From NCBI GenBank assembly GCA_963697455.1, contig CAVOOI010000024.1, forward strand, positions 1 through 64,000: a stretch of 64,000 bases of DNA, read 5' to 3'. Below are positions 25,601 through 35,900 of this stretch, one piece after another. Position numbers and translations under genes: made by a program. Origin of the DNA: JAFEDN01 sp963697455. Lineage in GTDB: Bacteria > Pseudomonadota > Gammaproteobacteria > Coxiellales > Coxiellaceae. How positions within the stretch are numbered: position 1 is the stretch's first letter; every line of letters starts with the position of its first letter. The notes below the pieces were generated by a model, which was given only the letters and a program-made list of their open reading frames with translations, had not been told where the DNA came from and ran no database searches.

Positions 25601-27574
25601 TTGGTTGCGTTCATTGGCAGTAATCCAAAAAATATAGAACAATTAAATAAACAAAAAGCTTTTGAGGACCAAAAGGCTCTTAAAAAGATAGATGAAGAAA
25701 AAGAAAAGGCGAAAAAGGCATCAGAAATTGAGGCACAATTAAAAGTATCACGTAAAAACCCAGAAGAAGAAGAGGAGAATTTTTCGGTTGCATATAGACC
25801 AGATGAAGCCCCATCAAATGAAAAGAAAGCAGAGGAGAATGTACCTTTACCCCTCGAAATTAGAGTTGCGGAGAGCTTAGAGAAATTAATTTTGAAAATC
25901 CAGCCAGAAGTTTTAATTCGATTTCAGTATTTCCGCAATAAACTGAGTCCTATTCTTTCTTGTAACCTGGGCGATAAAGAAAAAGAATTAATATTTTTTG
26001 CACAGTTAATCAATGAACTCTCTCCACGGTTATCAATGGGAATGATTATAATTCTCGATCGAATTTTTTATGACCAACCTCGCTCAGATCTTAAAGGTCT
26101 AGCAAAAGCAATTTTTGACGCGCAGAGAACAGTTTTTCAATGTTATAAAAAATTAAAGGCATTCAAGGAATATGATATACATACCTTGCTTGATACTTAT
26201 CGTCAATTAGAACAACCTCAAGTCACCATAGCCCAGGGATTAAACTTAGATAGCCTAAAGCTGCATCGCCGAAGCAAATTTATGTTGCTCAGCGGCGTTT
26301 TAAGACACTATGGCCTTAAAAACAGTACTATCAATAAGGTTTCCCAAGAGTTGAAAAAAGGCAATCTCAACGAGTTTATCCAAGTCGTGGATCTATTAGC
26401 CGTACGCCACAAATTGAAAGAAAAGGAATTACATTGTTTATACTGTCAGATTTTGCCAGCGGTGACTCCTTCTCGCATAAATCTAGCTAATAAATTAGAT
26501 AATATTGGAACGGATAATAAGCATGGCCCAGGAGCTTCCTCCTCGTCAAAACAAGCTCCAGATTTGCGAGAGCCAGTAAATAAATTTATTGATTCATTAT
26601 TAGACGATTTAAAGGCTTCTGGAGGAGATGCTGCGCGCTTAACTGAATTAAGAGCAGTTTTAAAAAGAAATCCTGACAAAACTCCATCATCAATGGTAAG
26701 TCAAAGAGCTACTACTCTAGCATTTTTTATTAAATACGGGACTTTGACCAATCGCAATGATTATTCAATAATTGGCGGTTTGTCTCGCAGTGGCCATGAA
26801 GAAAATTCTCTGCGCAATGTTCTCATGCAGCGATTAGGCTTGGAGTATTCGCAAAAACAGTTAGAAGGTATGAGCTTTAACCAGATCTTTAATGCTGTGA
26901 TGTTTCGCCTGCATTTACAACCGCTTTTGGAATCATTTAAAAATATTCCGGTAATGAATTTTTCGGGACACGCTAATGAAATTGTCGAAGGAAATGCTCA
27001 ATTAATTGAGGCGTGTAGAAAATATGAAAATTCTGGAGGTAAAGAAGAGCCTGCTCGCTGGTTGTTAAAGCATGTTTACAAAGAATGTTTGCAAAAAAGT
27101 TCATTAGACAATGATTCCAAAGCAAGCACGTCTCATAACCAAACCACTAGTACCAGCACCACTACTCCAAACCGTGAGTGGAAAAAAGGGGTTTTGGAAA
27201 CTCTTGTCCATCAAGCGCTGAGTCAGTGCCGAAAACAACATGGCAATACCAGAGAATTGCAAACTTTGGAATCAACTTTTCGAGATAAACAAAGTATTCA
27301 TGAATTTAAAGAAAGTCTTGCTAAGATTGTGGAGTGGAAGGATAACAGCACTAAACAAATATTTTTCCCTACAACCAGTAGATGGGGATTATTTGGCTGC
27401 TGCAATGCGACAGATACTTCAGCGCTAAGAGGGTTTCGGAGCTGCGTTGAGATTTTGTCAATGAGTTATTGTGCAAATAATAAATTCAAAGGTTCTGCAG
27501 ATTTTGCAGAACGCTTAGATTATATTTTAAATATGACTGCCGCTCCGACTCAATCTTCTACAAACTCAATTTGA
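22667..27574 (+). CDS. Giant 1635-aa protein with internal duplication, putative effector
   Basis: No family recognised. Residues about 355-480 and 533-660 are diverged copies of one module: FPLLQ-x2-(L/M)G early, ITP-x2-FH, a GC-x-YYLA segment, P-x-SI, and a LP end. Between them is an acidic linker (TEPEEEKEIKGPPP). A Lys/Glu-rich coiled coil lies near 997-1040, then further helical domains, a Ser/Thr-rich linker (TSTSTTTPN) and a Cys-containing C-terminal domain (WGLFGCCNATD). No signal peptide or membrane span, so if exported it would need a Dot/Icm-type system. The size, repeats and PmrA-like promoter suggest an effector; this is inference. Confidence 0.6.
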   Translation: MKYRPLTPQQVIQARGFLIANLKDNKGNETKGTRAGGGIQGQEDGGYQNISRAIDSVDWAASGSPLAPYLQIPKDKRELSDLLSWIRQTAYAICGQEGTIHPDIVDAFKEIYPEIELNNSLDKLVMALLTSFYNKLSLDDADDLSTPVHMSKLIQRIFNGATADNPEKLIGPIETKAEADEDFFSRLAWDIVEFNKLINDHDQPIEGLGPIDTLPSGLAYLYDRPATDRYPLTPAAEIEADTSRLTRVLVERSQNSQKPLTRASLKALNTLQSDLNLFITVRPLVYLSDFFETNIRLTYGKKPSIEHKQPLNWIEALSCLAKLSEENKAFGTEARGIIAARKKRLINTMRPHWKMLEALFPLLQELGILRKTYLTEITPEDFHLCVLDLQKLNDLATLMKNSEKDPKEFKNFIQGCHYYLAKERIPTSIAAISESADKLHPPLSAEKTSIITRASEILAKALPNDVGEYKKFSSEITSSISISTQALSETKSTEPEEEKEIKGPPPINLLEKLNLFLSDNEHKQILELQENLELLVNFFPLLQAMGFINDTNGEKITPKNFHEYVDSKKINELSNSFNMASDKKDWVVKFLVGCGYYLANNITPESITDIMSHFSDSHNLLNQYQCDMISGAYEFLRTGLPKKDWYDFHQLWQFKDTFQQTFQYLTTSKKNLSSAHESENLKQESIRLFGSDVSDPKTRTPESDGFKDLIRPNWLGEQIFLISNKTNKSLSVPNGGNGMIKDPNTCWAALMKFIEDLPKEFVEKAGKDAIVSWVLTAYKNGHDVLRQSLDVELARKNDRYSILPSSNVGQSNIIRFNQEKNCLEAVFTDNLNLIDMNNPSQFNNRFYNFNMGLSVTMEASPSGTGLSTEVTGLLSHKLPPIALSAITPNLTHLQWIPNPNSKEFDRQLHLYAFDCLGDSHGRCFSTSYSNFENDLRAIEYLQSRNIPKNDLNGMVNRFYNHYVGQEMSWSQQARFSNLLVAFIGSNPKNIEQLNKQKAFEDQKALKKIDEEKEKAKKASEIEAQLKVSRKNPEEEEENFSVAYRPDEAPSNEKKAEENVPLPLEIRVAESLEKLILKIQPEVLIRFQYFRNKLSPILSCNLGDKEKELIFFAQLINELSPRLSMGMIIILDRIFYDQPRSDLKGLAKAIFDAQRTVFQCYKKLKAFKEYDIHTLLDTYRQLEQPQVTIAQGLNLDSLKLHRRSKFMLLSGVLRHYGLKNSTINKVSQELKKGNLNEFIQVVDLLAVRHKLKEKELHCLYCQILPAVTPSRINLANKLDNIGTDNKHGPGASSSSKQAPDLREPVNKFIDSLLDDLKASGGDAARLTELRAVLKRNPDKTPSSMVSQRATTLAFFIKYGTLTNRNDYSIIGGLSRSGHEENSLRNVLMQRLGLEYSQKQLEGMSFNQIFNAVMFRLHLQPLLESFKNIPVMNFSGHANEIVEGNAQLIEACRKYENSGGKEEPARWLLKHVYKECLQKSSLDNDSKASTSHNQTTSTSTTTPNREWKKGVLETLVHQALSQCRKQHGNTRELQTLESTFRDKQSIHEFKESLAKIVEWKDNSTKQIFFPTTSRWGLFGCCNATDTSALRGFRSCVEILSMSYCANNKFKGSADFAERLDYILNMTAAPTQSSTNSI

Positions 27575-27631
27575 GCATTCGCTTAGTCATACCACGGGCT
27601 TGACCACAGCGTTCAAGAATTTGTCAGTACT

Positions 27632-27662
27632 CTGGATCCCGCGATCAAGTCGCGGGATGACG
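27632..27662. repeat. Short dispersed-type hairpin repeat
   Basis: CTGGATCCCGCGA with complementary TCGCGGGATGACG around a 5-base loop (stem 27636-27644 / 27650-27658). This is the look of small palindromic repeats scattered in many proteobacterial genomes. Only one copy is in this window. Confidence 0.5.
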
Positions 27663-27677
27663 CACACTACCGCCCTT

Positions 27678-27706
27678 TTGCAGACAAGCTGCAATTGCGT
27701 TATAAT
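27678..27706 (+). promoter_or_regulatory. Promoter of the CaaX ankyrin-like gene
   Basis: TTGCAG (27678-27683), a 17-base spacer and TATAAT (27701-27706), 39 bases before the start codon, which is itself preceded by AAGGAG. Confidence 0.55.
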
Positions 27707-27744
27707 TCAAAAACTGTATCAATTATAAGTATAAGGAGTGTTCA

Positions 27745-28686
27745 ATGCGTACCCTCGAAACAGCGGACAATGAAGCCTTATTTCGCGGACTTTGGCAAGC
27801 TTACCTCAAGGTTTTCCTTCAAAACCATAAAATCGAAGTTCTGTTTAATTTGGATAACCTCCTAAAAAATATTACTGTAAATAAAGAGTTGGATTTGATC
27901 AGTGAGTTATCCCAAGAGTCACGAGACTTGTTTCTCAAAGGATTAATGACTACTGTTAAAGATGAAAAGCCTGCTCTAACATGGCCCCCATCTAATAATC
28001 AAGACCAACTAAAATATATTATAAGCAAATGTGCTCATAATCATCTGAATGAATTATTAGCTTTTTTACTGCGAATAGGTGCAGGGAAATGCTATTCCGA
28101 CGATCAACTTTTAGAAAATAAGCACCACCCACTCTATTTATGCGGACAACAAAATAATGCAAAAGGATTAGAACTGTTTTTACGTTTCGCAGAGTTTATT
28201 TACCATATTCGTATAAAAATGTCTTTAGGCCATTGGTTCCTACCTGGCCATGATTATATGTTAATTAAAAAGCCAGAATTGATAAAAGCTATTTTTGATG
28301 TTAATCCGGCATTATTAGACTATCCAGATGGGGGCGGTAAAAATGTAGCCCACCATGTTTTTTCCGGCTTAAGAGGAGATCCGTACTTGCGTTCCTGTTT
28401 CGAAATAATATTTTCATTGCGTCCCGATTTATTTATTAAAAAAAATAACTTCGGACAAACAGCTTGGGATTGGCAGAAAATGCTTCATCCTGAACAAACT
28501 CCTGAAGCCTTGCTGGGGAAAGACTGTTATAGTAATCCGACTTACCAAGCTTATCTGCCGCCTAAGCCCCCAGTCGAAGCTAAGCCAATTTCGCCACTAC
28601 TGATTCAAAACGGCATTCACTCCCCTCGACGGCCAAAACCAGTGGCTTCAACACCCCCCCTGTGCCCAGGTTGTTTAGTGATGTAA
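27745..28686 (+). CDS. Ankyrin-like protein with C-terminal CaaX box, putative effector
   Basis: 313 aa. Residues about 100-255 carry degenerate ankyrin-type helices (HNHLNELLAFLLRIGAG; KPELIKAIFDVNPALLDYPDGGGKNVAHHVF; CFEIIFSLRPDLFIKKNNFGQTAWDW). The tail is Pro-rich and ends PLCPGCLVM, so the last four residues C310-L-V-M form a CaaX box with Met, favouring farnesylation by host enzymes. Bacteria do not prenylate proteins this way; Legionella AnkB uses the same trick to reach host membranes. It would act inside a eukaryotic host after secretion. Effector status is inferred; the motif itself is plain. Confidence 0.68.
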   Translation: MRTLETADNEALFRGLWQAYLKVFLQNHKIEVLFNLDNLLKNITVNKELDLISELSQESRDLFLKGLMTTVKDEKPALTWPPSNNQDQLKYIISKCAHNHLNELLAFLLRIGAGKCYSDDQLLENKHHPLYLCGQQNNAKGLELFLRFAEFIYHIRIKMSLGHWFLPGHDYMLIKKPELIKAIFDVNPALLDYPDGGGKNVAHHVFSGLRGDPYLRSCFEIIFSLRPDLFIKKNNFGQTAWDWQKMLHPEQTPEALLGKDCYSNPTYQAYLPPKPPVEAKPISPLLIQNGIHSPRRPKPVASTPPLCPGCLVM

Positions 28687-28773
28687 TAATTTGCCAATTT
28701 ACCTGCCTGACTGGCAGTTATCTGTCAGTGGATAACTGAGCGGTATTTCGTCTTCCTGGCGAACAATAAGTGT

Positions 28774-31700
28774 CTATCCAAGTGAGACAAGAGTAGGTGT
28801 TAGTTTTGACGGCGGTGATGTCATTGTTGGTGATGGGGATAGTAGAGCATAACCACTTTCTACCAGTTCACTCAGGCGTGGTTCAGTTGAAGAAGATGGT
28901 AATAGTTGATCAAACCATTGGGCTAATAAGGATGAAAGATCTTCCGGGGATTCGTCTTCTTTTTGGCAGGCTAGGCATTCGAGATTGGCTACTTCTAATC
29001 TTCCTAGGCAGTCGAATAGATTTTGCCACTGGGGTTTTTCTGTTAGAGGCTGTTGGGCAGTGGCCTTCAATTCTTGCAGACAAATTTGTCGTTTATAAAT
29101 ATATTCAGAATATCGCTTTTGACTAAATGTTGATGATGTTCGAGATTTTTGTGGTTCAGATATAATTTGACGATCAAATTTAAATTGTGGGTCACGCATT
29201 AAAATGGCTAAAAAAGCGCTGACGCAGGCAGTGGTTTCACGATATCGCGAGGTCTTGACCATTGCAGGGATTTGACTTAATAAATAATCAGCGTCCCAGA
29301 GTGCGAGTTGTTGCGCTGGGTTAAGCGATTGCCAGTTTACCCATTTGACTTTTTGCTGACTAAAGAAAGCTTTGGCGCGATGATAGTAGTTAATGACGCT
29401 ACTTTTTTCTAATACTTCACGGCGGGCTGGGGTGGGTTTGTTTTCCAGCAGTTCTGAACGAATCGACAATGTCATTTGCATGGCTAGTTGCGCTATTTTG
29501 TCTTCCACATCACGAGCGCCTAAAAATAATTGATTGATGAAATGATCCGTATGTAACATCTTGATTTGATTAGCTAGCGCAAGACCAGATGTAAGAGATT
29601 GCAATGAATTACCAATCATCGGTATCACGCCTAAAACAGTACCAGCGCCGCTAATCAATGAATCAGCGGAGCCGGTCATTTTTAAACGTCCGGTGACTCC
29701 GAGCATGGCCGCTTTAATCCCAAATTCCAGCGTTTGCAGCAATAAATCGTGGTATTCTTTTAAAGCTAGGTGAGATTGAATGATTTCTTGCGCTAAGACG
29801 TCTTCAGAAATGGGATTAATTAGACGCTGTTGATACTGTGAAATTAAACACCAATATCGCAAAAACTCATTCATTTCTTGCATTGCAGTTGAGTCTGAAT
29901 GCATAAACCGGTCTCTCAGTTGATAGAGATATTGCCGGTAAGGTTGGATGGGACTATCTATAGGCGTATCTGGCATGCACGCTACGGCTCGGCAAAAACT
30001 TTTAGAATCCAAAGTCTTTATTTCGATAAAAGAAGTAGCGAGTGATAAAAATGAGGCGTCCTGAACCGAAGAACTTTTCATGTCCTGGATCTTTTCAGAA
30101 GAAATTGAATCTATCATCAAAGGTTCTTCTAATATAGGTGGTCGTTCAAGCGGTATAAATGATTTATTTTCCTGTTCTAATTTAAAATCTGAGAAGTGGG
30201 AGGTATCCATGATAGGAGCAATAGAGTAAATCTCTCTTATAGAGTTTTTTCTGGAACTGACAAATTGAGAATTAATAATGGTAGTAGATAACTCATATTG
30301 TAATTTAGTTTCTTGATTAAATTTTTTATTGTGAGATAAAAGTGTGTTTATTTCTTTCATCAAAGAATCAGTATTTTTATTCCGATAAAAATTAATTGAT
30401 ACTAGTGAATGATTAATTTTTAACATTTCAATTAATTTTTTTTTAATATGTTCTGTTAAAGGAATTTCATTTAAGTCCAAATATTTTAGAGTTTTGTTTA
30501 ACTTTAATGCATCAAAAAGCATTGAAATTATTTCATTTATCTTCTTCATTATCATTCTTTCTCGTATGGTATTCGGAAACTTTATCACTTCACGACAGGC
30601 ATATTCGAACATTTCGTGGAGGCCAAAATTTTTTTTGGCAGAACATTTGAAATAAGCAAATCCTTTTATTTCAGCATATTTTTTTACTTTTTCACAGTAA
30701 TCTTCTGTCGAATTTTCTGTATCACACTTGGTATGTGCCAATATTTTCACATAATTTTCATCACCATATCTTTCGACATCCTCAATATAAAACTCCACGT
30801 TATTTCTACTTTCCTCATAATCACCATTCCCATCCCAGCAAAAAATAATTACATGAGCACCTTTATAATAATGCTTTGTAATCCACCGAAACATTTCCAA
30901 TCCAGGGGTATCCCATATTCGCAATTTACACTTTTCTTCATCTAATCGATTTTTTTTAATTTTAAAATCGATTCCTATGCTTGGATAAAAGTTAGAGTCA
31001 TATGTATCATCCACATATCGTCGTAAAATTGATGATTTACCTACACGGCAACGGCCTACCAATAAGAATTGAAAACGATAATCATAATCTTCATCTTGAT
31101 TGTTACTTTTATCCGAATTTTTGTGATTTGAAGATTTAAAATCAAATCGAGGGAATCGAGATGGAGCAATTGGAGAATAATTTAATTTAGATAAAATGAT
31201 TTTTTTAAATGGTATATTCATTTTTATCAGACGGCAGAGCAATTGAAAATTACTTGTATTTAATTCAATCTTTGAAAAATCTAATACTCCTGCCTTTTGA
31301 TCCAAGGCAATTTTAGCCAGTTTAAATAGAGGAGATGGAGAGGTCTCTCCTTTTGGATCTTGCCATTCAAGCCAATCTATCAATCCTTGAGGGTTACATT
31401 TGTTGAAATAAGATTTAATTTCATCTACGGCAACTAACTTCATCTCAGTTAAAGCAGTACAACGAGCCAGATTAATTTGTTTTAACTGAAAGGTTATTGA
31501 AGTTCTCTGAATTAAGTTGGAATATTCATCTACCAAAGAGGTCAGTTTCGAACAATCATTTACAAACAATGACTCTAATCGCGGAAGCTCAATCAGGGTA
31601 ATGGTTCGTAATCGCTGAGCATGGCTTAAATCCAGGCGTTTCATATTCAGCAAACCTTGGATGGTCACAACTTCCCAGCGCATATGGTTAGCCCGTAAGG

Positions 31701-32328
31701 TTCGCAATTGTAAACATTTAGCTTCTATTACGTGGATTATCCGCTCAGTCAGTGATAGACAGTGGCTGATATTTAAATAATACAACTGTCGACCTGAAGC
31801 ACTTAATATTTTGATGAGCAAATTCTCAGTCAGTACTTCATTGAAATTACTTAATGACAAACGATCAAGGGGGGTATGAGTCAACATTTCTATAATCGCC
31901 CTAGCGGCGATTCGGCGTGAATTACGATGAGGATGAACGGCAAACAACACATGGTTGATCTGATATAGTAATTTAGAACGATCACTAATAAGTAAAGCTT
32001 GAAACTGTAATTGGGCTTGTCGGCGTCGATGCTCAGCTTCAGACTCAGTCGTAACTCGGTAAGCAGAGATAAATGAAGTAGTTGCTTTATCCTCTTCTGT
32101 ACTGGCAGTCGTTAATAAACCTTGCTTAATTTGAAGTATTTTTTCTTTATAACATACTTCTGTGCCACCAAAAGCTTGAACGGCGCTATATTGTAATTTC
32201 AGCCGGATTTGTTGAACCAGATCTTCCATCAAAGTTTTTTGCCGACGTGGATCACTGTTCAGTTTCAAAATTATACTGAGATTTAATTGCTGCGATAAGG
32301 AAAGCACGCCCGACAAAGTCGTGCGCAA
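28774..32328 (-). CDS. LRR / Rab-like GTPase multidomain protein, putative effector
   Basis: 1184 aa. Order: helical N-terminus; LRRs about 183-273; a Rab-like GTPase domain about 415-580; short LRRs about 610-650; hydrophobic stretch about 890-920; helical C-terminus. The GTPase has P-loop GRCRVGKSS, switch I YPSIGIDFKIKK, WDTPGLE, TKCD and CSAKK. It resembles eukaryotic Rab1-type domains, but the catalytic Gln of WDTAGQE is Leu near residue 477, the classic GTP-locking change. The start is TTG 32328, overlapping the upstream gene by 46 nt; ATG 32229 is an alternative. The LRR-GTPase order recalls ROCO proteins. Host membrane traffic is the likely target. Confidence 0.72.
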   Translation of the reverse strand: MRTTLSGVLSLSQQLNLSIILKLNSDPRRQKTLMEDLVQQIRLKLQYSAVQAFGGTEVCYKEKILQIKQGLLTTASTEEDKATTSFISAYRVTTESEAEHRRRQAQLQFQALLISDRSKLLYQINHVLFAVHPHRNSRRIAARAIIEMLTHTPLDRLSLSNFNEVLTENLLIKILSASGRQLYYLNISHCLSLTERIIHVIEAKCLQLRTLRANHMRWEVVTIQGLLNMKRLDLSHAQRLRTITLIELPRLESLFVNDCSKLTSLVDEYSNLIQRTSITFQLKQINLARCTALTEMKLVAVDEIKSYFNKCNPQGLIDWLEWQDPKGETSPSPLFKLAKIALDQKAGVLDFSKIELNTSNFQLLCRLIKMNIPFKKIILSKLNYSPIAPSRFPRFDFKSSNHKNSDKSNNQDEDYDYRFQFLLVGRCRVGKSSILRRYVDDTYDSNFYPSIGIDFKIKKNRLDEEKCKLRIWDTPGLEMFRWITKHYYKGAHVIIFCWDGNGDYEESRNNVEFYIEDVERYGDENYVKILAHTKCDTENSTEDYCEKVKKYAEIKGFAYFKCSAKKNFGLHEMFEYACREVIKFPNTIRERMIMKKINEIISMLFDALKLNKTLKYLDLNEIPLTEHIKKKLIEMLKINHSLVSINFYRNKNTDSLMKEINTLLSHNKKFNQETKLQYELSTTIINSQFVSSRKNSIREIYSIAPIMDTSHFSDFKLEQENKSFIPLERPPILEEPLMIDSISSEKIQDMKSSSVQDASFLSLATSFIEIKTLDSKSFCRAVACMPDTPIDSPIQPYRQYLYQLRDRFMHSDSTAMQEMNEFLRYWCLISQYQQRLINPISEDVLAQEIIQSHLALKEYHDLLLQTLEFGIKAAMLGVTGRLKMTGSADSLISGAGTVLGVIPMIGNSLQSLTSGLALANQIKMLHTDHFINQLFLGARDVEDKIAQLAMQMTLSIRSELLENKPTPARREVLEKSSVINYYHRAKAFFSQQKVKWVNWQSLNPAQQLALWDADYLLSQIPAMVKTSRYRETTACVSAFLAILMRDPQFKFDRQIISEPQKSRTSSTFSQKRYSEYIYKRQICLQELKATAQQPLTEKPQWQNLFDCLGRLEVANLECLACQKEDESPEDLSSLLAQWFDQLLPSSSTEPRLSELVESGYALLSPSPTMTSPPSKLTPTLVSLG

Positions 32329-32902
32329 ATGCCCTTTTCATCCCGTTGATAAAGCAATCCCGGCCCAGCTTCAAACCGTTGCAGTGGTGTAAGACTCGGT
32401 TTAAACAGATGTTGATAATATTCAGCCAAACCCGGTTGGACATGTTCGAGTAACGATCGGCCACTGATATCTGGATTTCGCAACGCTTGTTGAACCAAAT
32501 ATAGCCGTTCCAACAAGGCTTTTTCACAGTCCGGCAATACCATCATCACTGGCAAAGAAATGTCGCCTTGTTTAAGACCTTTTTGCGCCGCATCTATCAC
32601 TTCTTGTTTAGTAAACAGCAGACACCATTGATCGTGTAAGTCAGACAGTTCACGCAATATGTCTTGAAAGCATCTTCGTGGCACTAAATTTTGTAAGTTT
32701 TGCTGAAATTCCGCTAAGCGCGGATCTTTTTTTATCAACTCTTGCCAAGACAAAGTCATTTGATCCAGACAAAAAATAAAAGTTTTGATATTCAGTTGCC
32801 GTGCAGAAAACCAGCCATTACCCTCTTGATCGAGGGCGATAAAAGCACGATCGTTATCAATACGGACCAGAAGATAATAACCCGGATTGTTTGGATCGGT
32901 TA
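32283..32902 (-). CDS. C-terminal piece of the kinase-like gene
   Basis: The frame is open from the break at ~32903. The first in-frame ATG is 32759 (MTLSWQELIKK), but coding clearly begins earlier, with the IDND motif at about 32840. It ends CARLCRACFPYRSN, overlapping the LRR/GTPase gene by 46 nt. A further shift in the overlap could even join the two genes. Confidence 0.5.
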
Positions 32903-35900
32903 CTAAAAATAATCGTTGTATTTGTCATCTTCTGGATTAATCACTATGACTCGTATCAGAGTGCTAACGAACGAGAGAGGAGATATGTTTGCCAATTGGT
33001 ACGACTGATGGGCTAATATTTCAGAAAGATTGACACCGGCCACATCCTCACTTACCAAGACCGGAATTCCCGGTTGATCACCGATGGTTATTTTTACCAA
33101 CTGTTGTAGCGCTGTGCCAAAGACGCCTAACCGCCAGTCAATTTGTTGCACCAGATATTCAGTGCCGGGTTGTTCGGGATCTAGTTTAAACCAGAAATTT
33201 CTTTTGAGGCCATCTCGATCAGTTACGCTCACTTTATACACCTGATGCCGTCCGCTAACCTTAGAATCTTTGGGTCGCCATGGGTCTTTGCGTGATGATT
33301 TAAAATCCAAAAGTTGTTCTACGGCTTCCGAACATAAGCGCGCTTGTTGGAGTTCGCCATTTTCAATAAATTGGATCATCACCGGCGCCAAATCACTGCT
33401 AGTCGTTTTTTCTTCTTTGCTCAGCAGAGTATGAAACGCCGTTTGCCAGCGTTCGGTTTCTGCTTGCATTCGATAACGCCAGCCGCTGTCATCCGGATCA
33501 TGGCGCAATTGCCGTAAACATTGGGTTTGCAGCAAAGACGGCGTTTTCCAATACTGTTCTAATTGTTGAATAAATCGCGGCTTCCAGATTCGAGGGAGAT
33601 GACGATAAAGCAGTAAATATAACGACGGTTGCACAGATGACGCTTTTTTTTCATCTTGCTGAGTTAATTCCACACTAATCTTTTGCAAGCAGGCAGTAAT
33701 CCATTCCGGTTTCTCTACCGCAAAATAAACCATCAAATCGATCAACGGCGCATAACGGTCGCGGACATAATTCTTGAGGCGATCAATTTTGCGATGCGCT
33801 TGTTGGCGCTGCTCCAATGCATATTTAGCATCACTGAAGGGCCCTTCAGTTTTGACTAACGGCTGAGTGGTCAGCGCGTGATGCTGGTTGCGAATTTTAT
33901 TCTCGCGAATTTCCGCTTGTTGAGCGACTTCTTGCAACCGCTGGTGCAAATGAATCACATAGGCTTCACATAATTTTCTAGGCTGGGTATTTTTGGAGTT
34001 CGCAAAATATAAGACTGGTAAAAAGGTTTGCGGATCCGCCAATTCTAAGTCTTCGCTTTCCGGAAGTGCGGGACAATAGACGCCCCCCAACTGCTGAGGC
34101 GTGTAGCATTTTATTGTCCACTGGTGATGAAGCGGCAATAAAGCGTGATACAAAGTAAATACCTGGGCCAAAACCAGGAAATAAGGCTGGGTAATCTTCT
34201 CATTCTGCGCCACTAACAAATGAACACGCCATTGATCAGGCCGTGAAATTGATTTCATGACCATGACCTCATAATCACAAGGCGGTTCTCCCAAAAAATT
34301 TTGCAAAAAAAGCCATAAATTATTTAGGACTGCAATCAGTGTCTTTTCAGAATCAGAAGATTTTTCAGACTGAAACTTTGCACGAATCGTTTGCCAGGGC
34401 CAAGTTGCCGGTGGAGTTAATTGAGAAGCGAAGGTCACCGGCGTCACGGTTTTGATTTCCGCTAACCGCTGCTCACACCACTGCAACCAGGGTTGATAAT
34501 CGCTGTGAAGTTGGCAGTAACTGATTAAAAAGACTTGATAGCTCTCCAGCCGAGCTTGATACTGATTTTTGGCATGATAAAAGGCCGTCTTTTGTCCGTG
34601 ACCAGCATAATTCTGCAGAATTCGCCGCCATTCCAAATGAGCTTGCTCCCAGGTATCGGGAATTTTTGCAGCAGCATGAGTAGAAGTCAGCGTTTCTAAG
34701 CCGCTTTGTAATAAAGTTAAAGCGGAATTTTCCGGTTCCATAATTTTCAACCAGGATTCCTGAGTCTTGGATTTTTTCTGCAAAACATCTTTCCACAAAC
34801 TGACCTGTGAATGATAACCGCACTGCCGCCATTGCTGCAGTAATTTCTGCCAAATCTGCCGCCAATTTTGTAACAGCTGGTGATCTGCAGATGTAGATTT
34901 GGTTTCATGCGTTAAGCGATGCAATTGACTGAGCAAATCACTTTGTTTCTGAGCGCAGAGTCGATTAAATTCTGCATAAATCTGCTGCACGGCGCTTGGA
35001 TCAGCCCACAATAATTGTTGATCCAAAATGATTAAAGCAGTGACGGACTTTTCAAAATCAGCGTAACTCAGACTTTTAGTTTTGAGTCGCCATGGCGACA
35101 GAGTGTCGGAAAAACGAGACTGACAAACGGGTAATAGTAAACTGTATATTTGGCGCAGCATGGTCAGCGTCCATTGATCCAATAAATGGCGACAAGGGGC
35201 TAACTGGGTAGATTCACTGGTTTTAACATCCTGTTCTAAAGTGGCTAACGCCAGGCAGCCAGAAGTGATTGCGGTAGGTGGTTGATGAACAGAATGCGCT
35301 CCCAAAGCAGAATAAAACCAACGCTGCTGCGCGGCTGCGCTTTCCGCGGTAGTGAGATGCCAGGTGCTCACCAGCGCGGTGGAGAACTCATCTGTGGAAA
35401 GCTGTTTGTCGATAGCCGCATATAAAGCGCAAACTGCCGCATAACTGCGCTGTCGGCGTTGTTGAAGATCCTGCTCCTCGAGCAGCAACCAAAGTTCGGC
35501 ATGTTGCGCGCGATCCAGTTGCACCCACCCTTCGCCTTGTGACTCCTTAATCTCTCCGGTGAGAAAGGGATAGACAGCAGTCCATCGCCCTGGCAATGAG
35601 CTAGATGCTGTACCGGCAGGAGTAAGAAACCATTCTCCATAATAAATAGTTTCTTGCGAATTAATTTGGCGAATAATGCGCCGCTCGGTCGGCAGAGGGG
35701 ATTTTCCTTCGAAAGGAATGAACAGATAGCGTTTTTGTTTTAACAGGGTAAACAAGCTAGCCATTAACTCTGGGCTTAATGCCGGATGATTTTCTTTTAA
35801 ATCGTCTTGTAAGCTAACGATTCGTAGCGCATTGGCAACCAAAGGATCACTGCCATTCAATTTTGCCGATTCGGCTAATAAAGTGCGCTCATCCCAGTCA

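Noticed and set aside
27632..27662. Terminator of the 1635-aa gene
   Set aside because: The stem is good but no T-run follows; the CTGGATCCCGCG...GCGGGATGACG form is that of a dispersed repeat.
30616..30945. Plus-strand Phe/Ile-rich ORF opposite the GTPase domain
   Set aside because: Antisense shadow of an AT-rich gene; the minus strand carries all GTPase motifs.
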